Positions 32,549 to 42,200 of a stretch of DNA of 64,000 nucleotides are shown piece after piece. The notes below the pieces were generated by a model. The model had not been told where the DNA came from. It ran no database searches and saw only the letters and a list, made by a program, of their open reading frames with translations. Every line of letters starts with the position of its first letter. The stretch's first letter is position 1. Origin of the DNA: Sporosarcina sp. (GTDB lineage Bacteria; Bacillota; Bacilli; Bacillales_A; Planococcaceae); NCBI GenBank assembly GCA_026169375.1, contig JAPFCR010000048.1:1-64000 (forward strand). Reading direction: 5' to 3'. The translations under genes were made by a program, and so were the position numbers.

Positions 32549-34072
32549 GTGACAGAACAGACGGTAAGAGCGAGAGTTGTAAAAGCAGCAGTATCTTCAA
32601 CTACTAATCAAATCTATAAAGATGATTTCACAGGCTCGTATGGCGATATTATCGAACCACCTTACAACTTAAAAGAATTAAAGTTAATCGGTGAATACTC
32701 CTCCATCTTGCAACAATGTGTAGATGCTTATAAAACAAATATTGTTGAGTTCGGTATTGAGCCAGATTACAAGTTAGACGTCAATTCGGAAGAGGTTGCT
32801 GACGAAGTGAAAAAACAAGCTGAATCAGAGTGGACTAGGCTCGATGAATTCATTCGTTACTTGAATATGGACGAATCACCAGAAGTCGTTCTTGGATATG
32901 CTCTTGACGACAAGGAAAAAACAGGGAATGGTTACATTGAAGTGATTCGAGATGGTACTGGTGCCCCTGTGGGAATTGAATATGCGGATTCACAACATAT
33001 GAGGGTTTGCAAGCGGACGGTTCCCGAAGAAATTGAGTACACAATCCTTGAAAATGGCGTCGAAAAGAAAGTTAAGCGTTGGAAGCGATTTAGAAAATAC
33101 GTCCAACTTATTGATGAAAAGAAAGTGTTTTTCAAAGAGTATGGAGATCCGCGAATTATGAACTCGTCTACGGGGAAGTTTGATGAAAGCACACCTGACA
33201 ATTTGCGCGCAACTGAAATCTTTCATTTCAAAATCGGTTCAGGAACATATGGAAAACCTAGATGGATTGGAAATTTAATTAGTTTGTATGGGGCACGGAA
33301 AGCGGAAGAGTTGAACCTGATGTATTTCCGAAACGGCAGACATATTCCGGCTGCTATTACCGTTTCAAACGGTAAGTTAGATGATACTTCGTACGAGCAA
33401 TTACAGCAATATATGAATGATTTAGAGGGCACTGACAACGCCCACAAGTTTCTATTGTTAGAAGCGGAAGGTGTCGCAGAAGAAAAGATGATGAACGGTG
33501 ATGAAAAAGTTACACCTGTGAAGGTGGAAATCAAATCATTGGCCGAAGTACTTCAACAAGATGCACTGTTTCTTGAATACGATGAAAACACGAGAAAGAA
33601 AATACGTTCATCTTTCCGTTTACCACCACTTTATACAGGCGAAGCGCAAGATTACAGCAGGGCGTCAGCAGCGGTTGCTCGTGAAGTGACGGAAGAGCAA
33701 GTATTCCAGCCAGAGCGAAAAGCGCTTGCAAGAGTGATGAATACATTGTTTCTTGAACCACTGGGTTTTAAGTATGTCAAATTGATTGTTAAAGGTGCTA
33801 ATCTAAATGATCCAGTTGAGATTGCGAAAGCACTTGGTCCATTTATTCAAGCAGGATCAGTTGCCCCGAACGATTTAAGAGGGTTGCTAGGTCAGGTGTT
33901 GGGTAAAAAGGTTGACTTGTTGCCAGACGAATATAATGTGCCTATCCAAATGTTATTGAAAGAGCAACCGGGCTCCTTTGCGGATTTATTCAATATCGAG
34001 AAATCCGAAGATAAAGGTGATTTACTGGATATAATGAAGGACTTGAGGGACATTTTGGAGGAAAGTTCATGA
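32549..34072 (+). CDS. Portal protein (XkdE-like)
   Basis: 507 residues; PBSX XkdE type with N-terminal PPYNLKELKLIGEYSSILQQCVDAY and the helical core LPPLYTGEAQDYSRASAAVAREV. Forms the dodecameric DNA gate of the head. GTG start behind AAGGAGGAG. Confidence 0.93.
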   Translation: MTEQTVRARVVKAAVSSTTNQIYKDDFTGSYGDIIEPPYNLKELKLIGEYSSILQQCVDAYKTNIVEFGIEPDYKLDVNSEEVADEVKKQAESEWTRLDEFIRYLNMDESPEVVLGYALDDKEKTGNGYIEVIRDGTGAPVGIEYADSQHMRVCKRTVPEEIEYTILENGVEKKVKRWKRFRKYVQLIDEKKVFFKEYGDPRIMNSSTGKFDESTPDNLRATEIFHFKIGSGTYGKPRWIGNLISLYGARKAEELNLMYFRNGRHIPAAITVSNGKLDDTSYEQLQQYMNDLEGTDNAHKFLLLEAEGVAEEKMMNGDEKVTPVKVEIKSLAEVLQQDALFLEYDENTRKKIRSSFRLPPLYTGEAQDYSRASAAVAREVTEEQVFQPERKALARVMNTLFLEPLGFKYVKLIVKGANLNDPVEIAKALGPFIQAGSVAPNDLRGLLGQVLGKKVDLLPDEYNVPIQMLLKEQPGSFADLFNIEKSEDKGDLLDIMKDLRDILEESS

Positions 34073-34986
34073 GCAAAGTGGATAAGCTACTCACAAACAT
34101 CAAAGCGTTCATCCAAAAGGCGGAAGAGGTCGAGGGCGATATAAAAGATATACTTCCGAATGATATTCCTGAGTTGAATGAGTTACCTGGGCTAGTTGAA
34201 GAATTCGAAACGCTAACAGCGAAATTACTTAGGCGACAACGCAAATTCTATCTTGATAAGCTAAAAGCATTTGTTTCAAAAGACGATACTGAAACGCTAG
34301 AAGCGATACTAAATTATTTTCAAAATGATTTGTTTGCAGCTGATGAATTTGCACTTTTATATGGAGTTGAAGCGGCAAAGTTTTTGGAAAATACAACGGC
34401 TAGTCTAACGAAAATCATTATGGAATCAATTGACAAAGATGTTGCGTTCAACGTTCTTTCGAAACGCACTACCGATTGGATTGAATCGTGGTCAAAGGAA
34501 TTGGCGGAGATCATGCAGCTGAATACGCACAAGGCGGTTGAATCTCAACTACTAGAAGCTATAAATGCGGGCGAATCCATTGCGCAAGCCGAATTGAGAT
34601 TGAAGGATTTACCACAATTCGATAGGAAGCGAGCTAGGGCTGTTAGTCGTACAGAAATTCTCACGGCTTCATCGCAAGCGAATTGGGAATCATTTATGCA
34701 AAGTCCTTCAGTTATCGGTAAGAAATGGAAGCACAGTGGAGCGAAGAAAATTAAACCGCGTGAAACGCATGTCGCAATGGATGGCACTGTTGCGGGCGTG
34801 GACGAGTTGTTTCTTGTTGACGGTGAGTTTGGTATGTACCCAAGGGATACGACGTTTTCAGCGAAGAACAGAGTTAATTGCGGATGTGTGCTTTCCCCTG
34901 TTGTAGACAACCACATAACTGGGTTGAGTCCCGAAGAAAAAGAGGAAATACGACAGGGAGTTTTGGAGGAATTGGACGCTCAGTAG
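34069..34986 (+). CDS. Minor head protein (Mu gpF/SPP1 gp7-like)
   Basis: 305 residues, mainly helical, with the C-terminal head morphogenesis domain: RARAVSRTEILTASSQANWE, HVAMDGTVAG and NRVNCGCVLSPV. It associates with the portal during head assembly. Overlaps the portal stop by 4 bp. Confidence 0.88.
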   Translation: MSKVDKLLTNIKAFIQKAEEVEGDIKDILPNDIPELNELPGLVEEFETLTAKLLRRQRKFYLDKLKAFVSKDDTETLEAILNYFQNDLFAADEFALLYGVEAAKFLENTTASLTKIIMESIDKDVAFNVLSKRTTDWIESWSKELAEIMQLNTHKAVESQLLEAINAGESIAQAELRLKDLPQFDRKRARAVSRTEILTASSQANWESFMQSPSVIGKKWKHSGAKKIKPRETHVAMDGTVAGVDELFLVDGEFGMYPRDTTFSAKNRVNCGCVLSPVVDNHITGLSPEEKEEIRQGVLEELDAQ

Positions 34987-35024
34987 TATGATGATTATAT
35001 ACAAGTCTATGAGGAGTGGTGGCA

Positions 35025-35162
35025 ATGGCGAAAAGAAAAAGTAAGCTAAGGCAGTTAATCTGCAAGCATCACTATGTATTCAAGGTCGACGATAAAGCGT
35101 GGAAAGAAAAGGTTTTCAAGTGTTCTAAGTGCGGAAAGGTCATTAGTGAGTATTACGATTAA
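35025..35162 (+). CDS. 45-residue zinc-ribbon protein
   Basis: Basic N-terminus (AKRKSKLRQ), then CKHHY and CSKCGK, a half zinc ribbon. GAGGAGTGG precedes ATG 35025. Confidence 0.55.
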   Translation: MAKRKSKLRQLICKHHYVFKVDDKAWKEKVFKCSKCGKVISEYYD

Positions 35163-35177
35163 AGGGAGTGGTTGAAA

Positions 35178-35414
35178 ATGGAATACACACGTTCAAAAAG
35201 TGAGCATTCTTATGAAACATTTGAAGGCACGCCAGAGGAGATTGCGAAATTAATTAATGCGATTGACGGAGTTGAGTGCAGTCCTACCCATGTACCTATT
35301 CCTGTTAAAAAAGAAGTCCATGAGATAGGCGGGCTATCTACTTCAGTAACTGTGGGCTTCGAATGTTCATGCGGTGATGTGGGTTGCGAATTACATAAAA
35401 ACGAGAGGGGGTGA
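35178..35414 (+). CDS. Small phage protein, cysteine-rich tail
   Basis: 78 residues; ATG 35178 is 6 nt after GGGAGTGG. Ends with CSCGDVGCELH. Function unknown. Confidence 0.55.
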   Translation: MEYTRSKSEHSYETFEGTPEEIAKLINAIDGVECSPTHVPIPVKKEVHEIGGLSTSVTVGFECSCGDVGCELHKNERG

Positions 35415-35421
35415 AATATAA

Positions 35422-36525
35422 ATGGCGGTAGAATTAGTGAACGCTAACGTAACACATGTAAGTTATGTGGGAAAAGCGGCGAATAAAAGGCAATTCTTTT
35501 TAACAAAATCAGCTGACGAGCCTACATTTCAAAAAGAAGTAAAAGTATTCATCAACAAAGAAGAAGACGAACAACTAGTTTACGGGATTGTGTACTCACC
35601 AGGAAGCGCTGACGACGAATCTACTCATGATACCGATGGGGAGTTCATGTCCGCGGAATCAATCGAGAAAGCGGCGCACGGTTTTATGAAAGACGCCCGT
35701 AACATCGACTCTGGACACGACTTTGAGGCAGGGGTTGGCGAAGTAGTTGAATCTTATATCGCACCCGTTGACATGACAATCGGCGAGGAAGAAATCGCAA
35801 AAGGTTCATGGGTGTTAGTGACGAAAGCTTCGGATGAAATCTGGGAAGCGGTACAGAAGGGAACTTACACGGGATACAGTCTCGCTGGTACAGCTGAAAA
35901 AATTGAAAAACAACAAAACGAAAAGCCTGTTTCGAAGTCTGAACATGAAGACGACGAAGTGAAGGGCTTTTTTAATTTGGTGAAAAGCTTTTTCACGGGC
36001 GAAAAGGTAGAAAAAGGGGCTGTTGCCGATAAATACAATCGAGATCGCCGGCGACGTGAGTTTTGGGCGGCGCAAGATGCGCTGAACAGCGTGATTTTCA
36101 ATTGGGATGATTGGGATAGCGCACTCGAAACTGATTCAACCAAGATTCGCGAAGCACTTCAAGACTTCGTGGATATCGCGCAAGAAGTATTGATTGAAGA
36201 AGATATTGCAAAAGCGGTGGGAAAACCACCGAAAGGAGATGACGAGGATATGAAAAAAGAAGATATTGAAAAAATGCTAGATGAAAAATTAGAACCAATT
36301 ACCAAGAAACTTGAAGATATCGAGAAAGAAGAAGGCGGCGATGAAGAAGAACCGACGCCAGAAGAAACACTCATAAAGCAGTTTGGAGAAGTACTTGATG
36401 AAAAGCTGACGCCTATCAACGAACGCTTAGAAACGGTTGAAAAGGCTCGTGGTATTTCGAAGCAAGCTGATGCAGATCCACAAGGTGAACCGGTACAAAA
36501 ACATTACTTAAACGGGTTTCTATAA
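35422..36525 (+). CDS. Prohead serine protease (XkdF-like) fused to scaffold
   Basis: 367 residues. The N-terminal 165 residues match the XkdF protease family (QLVYGIVYSPGSADDESTHDTDGEFMSAESI, DSGHDF). The C-terminal 130 residues are an acidic coiled coil (EDIEKMLDEKLEPITKKLEDIEK), typical of a scaffold tail that is removed on maturation. Confidence 0.9.
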   Translation: MAVELVNANVTHVSYVGKAANKRQFFLTKSADEPTFQKEVKVFINKEEDEQLVYGIVYSPGSADDESTHDTDGEFMSAESIEKAAHGFMKDARNIDSGHDFEAGVGEVVESYIAPVDMTIGEEEIAKGSWVLVTKASDEIWEAVQKGTYTGYSLAGTAEKIEKQQNEKPVSKSEHEDDEVKGFFNLVKSFFTGEKVEKGAVADKYNRDRRRREFWAAQDALNSVIFNWDDWDSALETDSTKIREALQDFVDIAQEVLIEEDIAKAVGKPPKGDDEDMKKEDIEKMLDEKLEPITKKLEDIEKEEGGDEEEPTPEETLIKQFGEVLDEKLTPINERLETVEKARGISKQADADPQGEPVQKHYLNGFL

Positions 36526-36541
36526 AAGGAGGAATTGACAC

Positions 36542-37459
36542 ATGAATAACAAACAAATTATGAAAACAATTTCAACAAGTGATATCACTTCAGGATTATT
36601 AGCGCCTGGACAAGCTGATAAATTCATTCAACAAACGTTTGAAAAAACTGCGCTTGGTGGATCAATCCGCAAGGTTATGAAGAGAGAGAAAACGGGTGAA
36701 GTCGATAAAATCGGTATTGATTCTCGTATCCTGAGAGCGAAAACAGAGGACACAGATGATGGTTACCGTGGCAAACCAAAGTTCAGTGATATCAAATACG
36801 CAACAACTGCTGTAAGACTTCCTTGGGAAATTACTGGGGAATCGCTTCGAGAAAATATCGAAGGAGAAAACTTCGAGAAAATTGTTTCCGGCTTGATGAC
36901 TACTCAATTAGGTATTGATTTAGAAGATTTATATTTAAATGGTGATGAAAATGTGGATTCTGATGATCCAGACTATGACTTCCTGAAGCTGAATGACGGT
37001 TGGTTAAAGCAACTTGAAACTGGTTCGCATATCGAAGACCGAACAGATAAAGATGCCGGCGGACTATCGCTTGACGTGTTTTACGATGCAGTGAAACAAA
37101 TTCCCAACAAGTACAATGATGGTTCTTTGCGTTGGTTAATGGCGCCGTCAGCGCAACAAGATTGGGAGCGTTACCTACTAAACGAAAATATTAAAAACGG
37201 TGGAGGGTTGTCAGATTCAATCATGAAAGCACCAGCTAGCATTCCATCAATCGGAGTTCCTAGCATGCCGACTGACAGAATTATCCTTACGAACCCACAA
37301 AACTTGATTGTCGTTAATACTTACAACGTCCAAGTAAGAAAAACAACTGAAGGCAAAGAAGCAATTATGAAAGACAAACGCTTTTATGTTATTCATCTTG
37401 ATTTTGATGCAATCATTGAGGAAAAAGACGCGGCAGTTCTCATCACTGGCTTGAAATAA
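36542..37459 (+). CDS. Major capsid protein (HK97-like)
   Basis: 305 residues directly after the protease-scaffold gene, with strong AAAGGAGG upstream. Segments such as LPWEITGESLRENIEGENFE, LEDLYLNGDE and WLMAPSAQQDWERYL fit HK97-fold capsid proteins of PBSX-like phages. Confidence 0.9.
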   Translation: MNNKQIMKTISTSDITSGLLAPGQADKFIQQTFEKTALGGSIRKVMKREKTGEVDKIGIDSRILRAKTEDTDDGYRGKPKFSDIKYATTAVRLPWEITGESLRENIEGENFEKIVSGLMTTQLGIDLEDLYLNGDENVDSDDPDYDFLKLNDGWLKQLETGSHIEDRTDKDAGGLSLDVFYDAVKQIPNKYNDGSLRWLMAPSAQQDWERYLLNENIKNGGGLSDSIMKAPASIPSIGVPSMPTDRIILTNPQNLIVVNTYNVQVRKTTEGKEAIMKDKRFYVIHLDFDAIIEEKDAAVLITGLK

Positions 37460-37474
37460 GAAGGGAGTGATTTT

Positions 37475-37816
37475 ATGTATAAGCTAAAATTGAAAAAAGC
37501 ATTATCTTATAGCGGTATTGTAGCTGCAGATAAAAAGAACCCGTTTGTTGAAGTTGAGACTGAGAGGGTGGCAAATGATGCTGTAGCGACAGGATACTTC
37601 GATATTGTAGAATTTCCTGAAGAGCTTGACCCGGTCACACCTCTAGGTATAGATGATGAGGATTACACTGCTGCATCACTAAAAAAACTTAATGCCGATC
37701 GACAGAAAGAAATTATCTTGGAATTAGGTGGAGATTTAGAAAGCGTGAGTAATGAAGAAGAGCGTATCGCCCTTATTCTTCAATTGCAAGAAGAGCAAAA
37801 AGTGGAAAAGGAGTGA
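37475..37816 (+). CDS. Small head protein with LEM/HeH-like tail
   Basis: 113 residues. An N-terminal beta domain precedes a C-terminal helix-extended loop-helix (LKKLNADRQKEIILELGGD...EEERIALILQLQ), as in many phage head accessory proteins. Confidence 0.65.
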   Translation: MYKLKLKKALSYSGIVAADKKNPFVEVETERVANDAVATGYFDIVEFPEELDPVTPLGIDDEDYTAASLKKLNADRQKEIILELGGDLESVSNEEERIALILQLQEEQKVEKE

Positions 37817-37821
37817 TGGCC

Positions 37822-38202
37822 ATGTCTATTACTCCTGTTGAATTAAAAGCCTATTCGGTATTTGAGGATGTTATTGATCGAGCGGATGAATTACTGGAAA
37901 TGGACATTTTAGAAGCTGAAACATATATACAAAAAAAGATTGAATTGCCATTAAGTGAATATATTCCATTGCCTAGTAAATTGCGCCTTGCATTATTAAA
38001 AGTAGCGCAGTTTTTTGCGTTGACAAATAGCGATGAGTCTATCACAAAAGGGTACAAGTCCGAAAAGATTGGAGATTACTCTTACACTTTATCTGACGGC
38101 TCTACAATGTCTATTCCGGACGTTTCAGACCTTCTTGATGATTATGTGAAAGAAGATGAACCAACTGATGGCAATGTCTTTTTAAGGATGCGAGTGCTAT
38201 GA
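37822..38202 (+). CDS. Head-tail connector (YqbG/DUF3199-like)
   Basis: 126 residues; helical connector of the gp15 type by position and composition (VFEDVIDRADELLEMDILEAETYIQKKI). ATG 37822 is 7 nt after AAGGAGTG. Confidence 0.75.
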   Translation: MSITPVELKAYSVFEDVIDRADELLEMDILEAETYIQKKIELPLSEYIPLPSKLRLALLKVAQFFALTNSDESITKGYKSEKIGDYSYTLSDGSTMSIPDVSDLLDDYVKEDEPTDGNVFLRMRVL

Positions 38203-38558
38203 GTTACAAGAAACTATTAACTCACCGTTGCGATGTCTACCATCTGAAAGAACGCAATGTTGGCGGAGGTGGCAACTGGGGCGTCCCAGATGATGACTTC
38301 GAAACTGAATTCTTTTATGAAGGCGAACCAGATTTAGAGAATGTGCGGTGCTATTTTACCGAAAAAACTCAATCTATTATCCAGTTGGAACCGAACAACA
38401 ATATTACCCAGTCGTTTTTGGTTCATTTTTTGCCAGGTGCCGATATACGGACAAATAGCAAAATTGTATGGGATGGTATCACTTATAAGATGCAAAAACC
38501 GAGGATGATTAAGAGTCATCACCAAGAAGTCACAGTTGTAAGGGATGATAATCTATGA
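38199..38558 (+). CDS. Head closure protein (XkdH/YqbH-like)
   Basis: 119 residues, DUF3599-like, opening YKKLLTHRCDVYHL. Overlaps neighbours by 4 bp. Confidence 0.8.
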   Translation: MSYKKLLTHRCDVYHLKERNVGGGGNWGVPDDDFETEFFYEGEPDLENVRCYFTEKTQSIIQLEPNNNITQSFLVHFLPGADIRTNSKIVWDGITYKMQKPRMIKSHHQEVTVVRDDNL

Positions 38559-39040
38559 AGTTTGAAATTGAAGGATTAGAAGCGTTTGCCAAAGCGTTGG
38601 ATGATGCAGCCAGTGGCGGTTTGCAAGAACAATACACATTGTGGCTTGAAGCCGTGGGCATGGAATTTCTTGACCTAATTCAAGATGAGATTATACGGAC
38701 TGGAACGGTTGATACTCGACGTTTGCTGAACTCCTTTACTAAAGGTGACAGTGACGGTGTGTGGGAAATGCACGAAGGTGGCCTGTCTCTTCTTATCGGT
38801 TCAAATGTAAATTACGCTGCATATGCGAATTTCGGGCATATGCAAGACAGGCGTTGGGTTCCTGGTCATTGGAATAGCGATAGATTTGTTTATGAACCAG
38901 GAGCAAAAACAGGCATGATGTTAACCGAAAAGTGGGTAGAAGGCTCTCATTACTGGGATAATGCGTTTGCAATCTTCGGAAAGATATTCGAGAAAAGTCT
39001 CGACCGTAAATTACAAGAATGGCTTGACGCTCATTTTTAG
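38555..39040 (+). CDS. Tail completion protein (HK97 gp10/XkdI-like)
   Basis: 161 residues. TRRLLNSFT and SNVNYAAYANFGH fit the HK97 gp10 family, which finishes the head-tail joint. Confidence 0.85.
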   Translation: MKFEIEGLEAFAKALDDAASGGLQEQYTLWLEAVGMEFLDLIQDEIIRTGTVDTRRLLNSFTKGDSDGVWEMHEGGLSLLIGSNVNYAAYANFGHMQDRRWVPGHWNSDRFVYEPGAKTGMMLTEKWVEGSHYWDNAFAIFGKIFEKSLDRKLQEWLDAHF

Positions 39041-39051
39041 GAGGTGCTGCC

Positions 39052-39492
39052 ATGAATCCAGAAGTCGGGGCAATCATGAATTATTTTTACAACTTGTTTC
39101 CCGTAAAGGTCTATACAAAAGAGGTGCCCGAAAATTTCGTGGTGCCTTCTTTATATTTTCCTACACCTTTTACTTTTGACGGCAACGATACTACGTCTAC
39201 ATTCATGAAAACTTATAACTTGGTTGTAAAGTTATTCCATGTGGACGCACAGCAAGCCAATTATGAAGCGGAAAGGATTGCTGATGCAGTTAGAAAGAAA
39301 AGAATGATTATACCGCTAATCGAGCAAGATGGAACGCCGACGGGTGATTATTTACGAATCAGTAGAGTTGAAACTCGAATCGTTGATGGAACAGCGCATA
39401 TTACCGTTAACTGGGATAGTCGCTATCACTATGAACGAGAAGTATCGACATTACTTGAACATTTCGAATTTAACAATGGGGTGAAAAGATGA
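39052..39492 (+). CDS. Tail terminator (XkdJ/YqbJ-like)
   Basis: 146 residues; position between gp10-like and sheath genes and the YFYNLFPVKVYTKEVP start match XkdJ. It caps the tail tube. Confidence 0.75.
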   Translation: MNPEVGAIMNYFYNLFPVKVYTKEVPENFVVPSLYFPTPFTFDGNDTTSTFMKTYNLVVKLFHVDAQQANYEAERIADAVRKKRMIIPLIEQDGTPTGDYLRISRVETRIVDGTAHITVNWDSRYHYEREVSTLLEHFEFNNGVKR

Positions 39493-39722
39493 CGAAGGAA
39501 AAACAAACAAAGAATACTAAGAAAACTGAAAAGAAATCAGAGTCAAAGTTTTATTTACATGAACTAAGAGAACATAGTCAAGGCGAGTTTGGCGTGAAGC
39601 CAGAGGTCTTAGACGGTGTTTTTTTAAATGCAAAAGAAATTCAGTTCACAAAGTCAGAAGTGAAAAAACGGATTGAAGCATTCTTAAAGAAACCAGTTAA
39701 TAAGAAGGGGGTTAAAAAATGA
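39489..39722 (+). CDS. Small YqzN/YkzM-like tail protein
   Basis: 77 residues, Lys-rich N-terminus, then a helical FYLHELREHSQGEFGVKPEVLDG segment. PBSX and skin carry a small gene at the same place before the sheath. Overlaps the sheath start by 4 bp. Confidence 0.7.
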   Translation: MTKEKQTKNTKKTEKKSESKFYLHELREHSQGEFGVKPEVLDGVFLNAKEIQFTKSEVKKRIEAFLKKPVNKKGVKK

Positions 39723-41068
39723 ATGGCGGGACATTTACACCAGGTGAAGAGAAGAAGCGCGCGGGGATATACTTTCGGTTTGTATCAGCGGCCAGGGCGC
39801 GCCTGTTAGTCGGCGAACGAGGAACGGCAGCCCTTCCGTTCGTATTGGATTGGGGACCATCTAAACAATTCATAGAAATCGAGAAGGATGGCGACATCGA
39901 GAAAAAACTAGGGTTAAGCCCGTCTGATTCGTCACTCTCGCTACTTCAAGAGGCGAGAAAGCGTTCTAAAAAAGTCAAATTGTATCGAGTTAATAAAGGC
40001 GAGAAAGCTAAGGGAAGCATCGGAACAGATGTTACGGTTACGGCTAAATTCGGCGGCGTTAAAGGTAACAATATTATTGTTCGCGTTTCCGAAAATGTGT
40101 TGGACCAAGATAAAAAAGATGTAACTACGTTTCTTGGCAATAAAGAGGTGGATAAGCAGACGGTGTCGTCGGCTAAAGATTTACTCAGTAACGACGCAGT
40201 CGACTTCGAAGGCGAAGGCGAATTAGTGTTATCAGCAGGTGTAACTTTGACTGATGGAAAGAACACCGAACCAACAAACCAAGACTACATGGATTTCTTG
40301 TCGGCGGCGGAACTTGAATTCTTTGACTCGATTGGGTTGCCAGTGGACGGCGAAGAGTCTGATGAGTTAAAAGTGACTTTCGCGAGTTTCGTAAAGCGTA
40401 TGCGAGACGAACAAGGTGTCAGATTCCCAGGAGTTGTTGCAAACTACCCAGGAGACCATGAAGGAATTATTAACGTAACCGTCGGCGCAACGCTTCCTGA
40501 AAGGCAATTGACCCCAGCCGAAACGGTCGCATGGGTGACAGGTGCACAGTCGGGTGCAACATTAAATCAATCGCTCACATTCGTTGAGTATGACGGTGCG
40601 ATTGGTGTATATCCAGAGTTCGATCACGACGAGATTGTCGATCGACTAGGAAAAGGTGAATTCTTACTCACATATGATGCGCGTGACAAAGAGGTTTCGG
40701 TTGAAGCGGATATCAACTCTTTTACATCGTTCACGGAAGATAAAAACGATAAATTCGCACAAAACAAATTCATCCGTATTATTGACGGCATTAATAACGA
40801 CATCACACGTGAACTTAAACGAACGATTAAAGAGCTTAAAAATTCTGGGAGAGATATCAACGCCAATGATGACGGGAAGCAAATCGTCCGCACGCTGATA
40901 ACCATTTATATGAATGAATTACAAGACGGTGAAGCTATTGAAGATTTTGATTCAAATGAAGATATCAATATTGAAGTAACCGACAAACGTGATGGATTCC
41001 TGATTGGCCTTGGCGTCAAAGAAGCGGGGTCCGCCGAGAAGTTCTATTTCAGTGTTTTGGCTAGGTGA
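39719..41068 (+). CDS. Tail sheath protein (XkdK-like)
   Basis: 449 residues. The opening NGGTFTPGEEKKRAGIYFRF and the C-terminal LIGLGVKEAGSAEKFYFSV are typical of PBSX-type contractile sheaths. It shows this is a contractile tail. Confidence 0.95.
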   Translation: MNGGTFTPGEEKKRAGIYFRFVSAARARLLVGERGTAALPFVLDWGPSKQFIEIEKDGDIEKKLGLSPSDSSLSLLQEARKRSKKVKLYRVNKGEKAKGSIGTDVTVTAKFGGVKGNNIIVRVSENVLDQDKKDVTTFLGNKEVDKQTVSSAKDLLSNDAVDFEGEGELVLSAGVTLTDGKNTEPTNQDYMDFLSAAELEFFDSIGLPVDGEESDELKVTFASFVKRMRDEQGVRFPGVVANYPGDHEGIINVTVGATLPERQLTPAETVAWVTGAQSGATLNQSLTFVEYDGAIGVYPEFDHDEIVDRLGKGEFLLTYDARDKEVSVEADINSFTSFTEDKNDKFAQNKFIRIIDGINNDITRELKRTIKELKNSGRDINANDDGKQIVRTLITIYMNELQDGEAIEDFDSNEDINIEVTDKRDGFLIGLGVKEAGSAEKFYFSVLAR

Positions 41069-41083
41069 GTTAGAAGAATTAAC

Positions 41084-41111
41084 AAAGAGGGTCTGAAAAG
41101 ACTCTCTTTTT
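41084..41111 (+). terminator. Internal terminator between sheath and tube genes
   Basis: AAAGAGGGTCT pairs with AGACTCTCTTT across a 4-nt loop, followed by T-run. It may trim tube versus sheath expression. Confidence 0.6.
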
Positions 41112-41138
41112 CGATTGCTAAAAAAGGAGTGATGACAC

Positions 41139-41585
41139 ATGTCATTTAGAGCGCAAAATACTATTAGTGGTAAAGAGGGGCGGTTGTTTCTTGATGGCGA
41201 AGAGTTAGCTTATATCAAGATGTTTGAAGCGGATATTGAAAAGAAGAAATCAGAAGTTCCAATTATGGGGCGCCGTATGGATGGTCATAAGTCTACAGGA
41301 GCAACCGGCACAGGTACCGCGACTTTCTATAAAGTGACCTCAAAATTCATCAGATTAATGGTCGATTATGTGAAGACTGGTGTGGATCCATATTTCACGC
41401 TACAAGCGGTTCTCGATGATAAGGGGTCTGGTCGTGGGGTGGAAAGAGTGACGTTGTTCGACGTGAACTTTGACAGTGCAAAAGTTGGTAATCTCGACGT
41501 AGACTCAGAAGCTCTTGAAGAAGAGGTACCATTCACGTTTGAAGACATCGAACTTCCGGAAGAATTAAACGACACATTTAACTAA
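41139..41585 (+). CDS. Tail tube protein (XkdM-like)
   Basis: 148 residues. NTISGKEGRLFLDGEELAYIKMFEADIEKKK and PIMGRRMDGHKSTGATGTGT are characteristic of XkdM tubes. Confidence 0.93.
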   Translation: MSFRAQNTISGKEGRLFLDGEELAYIKMFEADIEKKKSEVPIMGRRMDGHKSTGATGTGTATFYKVTSKFIRLMVDYVKTGVDPYFTLQAVLDDKGSGRGVERVTLFDVNFDSAKVGNLDVDSEALEEEVPFTFEDIELPEELNDTFN

Positions 41586-41609
41586 GAGCGATTAACTTCG
41601 CTCTTTTTT
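41586..41609 (+). terminator. Terminator after the tube gene
   Basis: GAGCGA/TCGCTC with a 6-nt loop, then six T. High tube output with reduced read-through is a sensible reading. Confidence 0.75.
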
Positions 41610-41637
41610 ACATACCAAAACCAAAGGAGAGATGAAT

Positions 41638-42132
41638 TTGACAAACAAAAATCAAGAAGTAGAAGAAATCGAAAATGAAGACGTAGAGCTATCTGAGGTG
41701 GTTAACGATTTGTCGTTTTTCATGCCAGGAGCGGCGGATGAGGTTGAGGAAATTATGCGCCCTGTCTCTAGGCGCTTTAAAAATAAAGAGGGAAAAATTA
41801 TCCCGTTCCGATTTAAGCCAGTCACAACACAGCGAATTGACGAGTTAGAAAAATTACACACGGTCCCAGTTTACGGTGGGAGTCGAGGGAAGAAGACGGG
41901 CGAAAGGGTGGATCAATCCCGTTTTATGGCACATATGGCAGTAGAATCAACAGTTTTCCCGAACTTTAAGTCTGCTGAATTACGAAAAGCCTATGGTGAA
42001 CAGGATCCGATTGAAATTGCGAAAAAAGTGTTGCATATCGGGGGTGAGTATTCAGAGTGGATTCAGGTATCAACTGAAATCAATGGGTTTGACGATTCCT
42101 TCGAAGACCTTGAGGAAGCAGCAAAAAACTAA
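41638..42132 (+). CDS. Tail assembly chaperone, short form (XkdN-like)
   Basis: 164 residues with the XkdN pattern (FRFKPVTTQRIDELEKLH, VESTVFPNFKSAELRKAYG). It coats the tape measure during tail assembly. TTG 41638 is 7 nt after GGAGAG; ATG 41632 is too close. The gene ends at the slippery heptamer that makes the long form. Confidence 0.9.
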   Translation: MTNKNQEVEEIENEDVELSEVVNDLSFFMPGAADEVEEIMRPVSRRFKNKEGKIIPFRFKPVTTQRIDELEKLHTVPVYGGSRGKKTGERVDQSRFMAHMAVESTVFPNFKSAELRKAYGEQDPIEIAKKVLHIGGEYSEWIQVSTEINGFDDSFEDLEEAAKN

Positions 42133-42200
42133 TCAAAGACGGGAATAAGGATGCGGTTTATCTCTACTATGCAATGACAGAGCTTCTTTATTCCCCGTCT
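42123..42200 (+). promoter_or_regulatory. Programmed -1 frameshift signal
   Basis: The heptamer A AAA AAC (42123-42129) is in the zero frame of the chaperone gene directly before its TAA. After a 7-nt spacer, 42137-42148 pairs with 42188-42200 over 12 bp with a single bulged C. This is a textbook slippery site plus stimulatory stem. Confidence 0.88.
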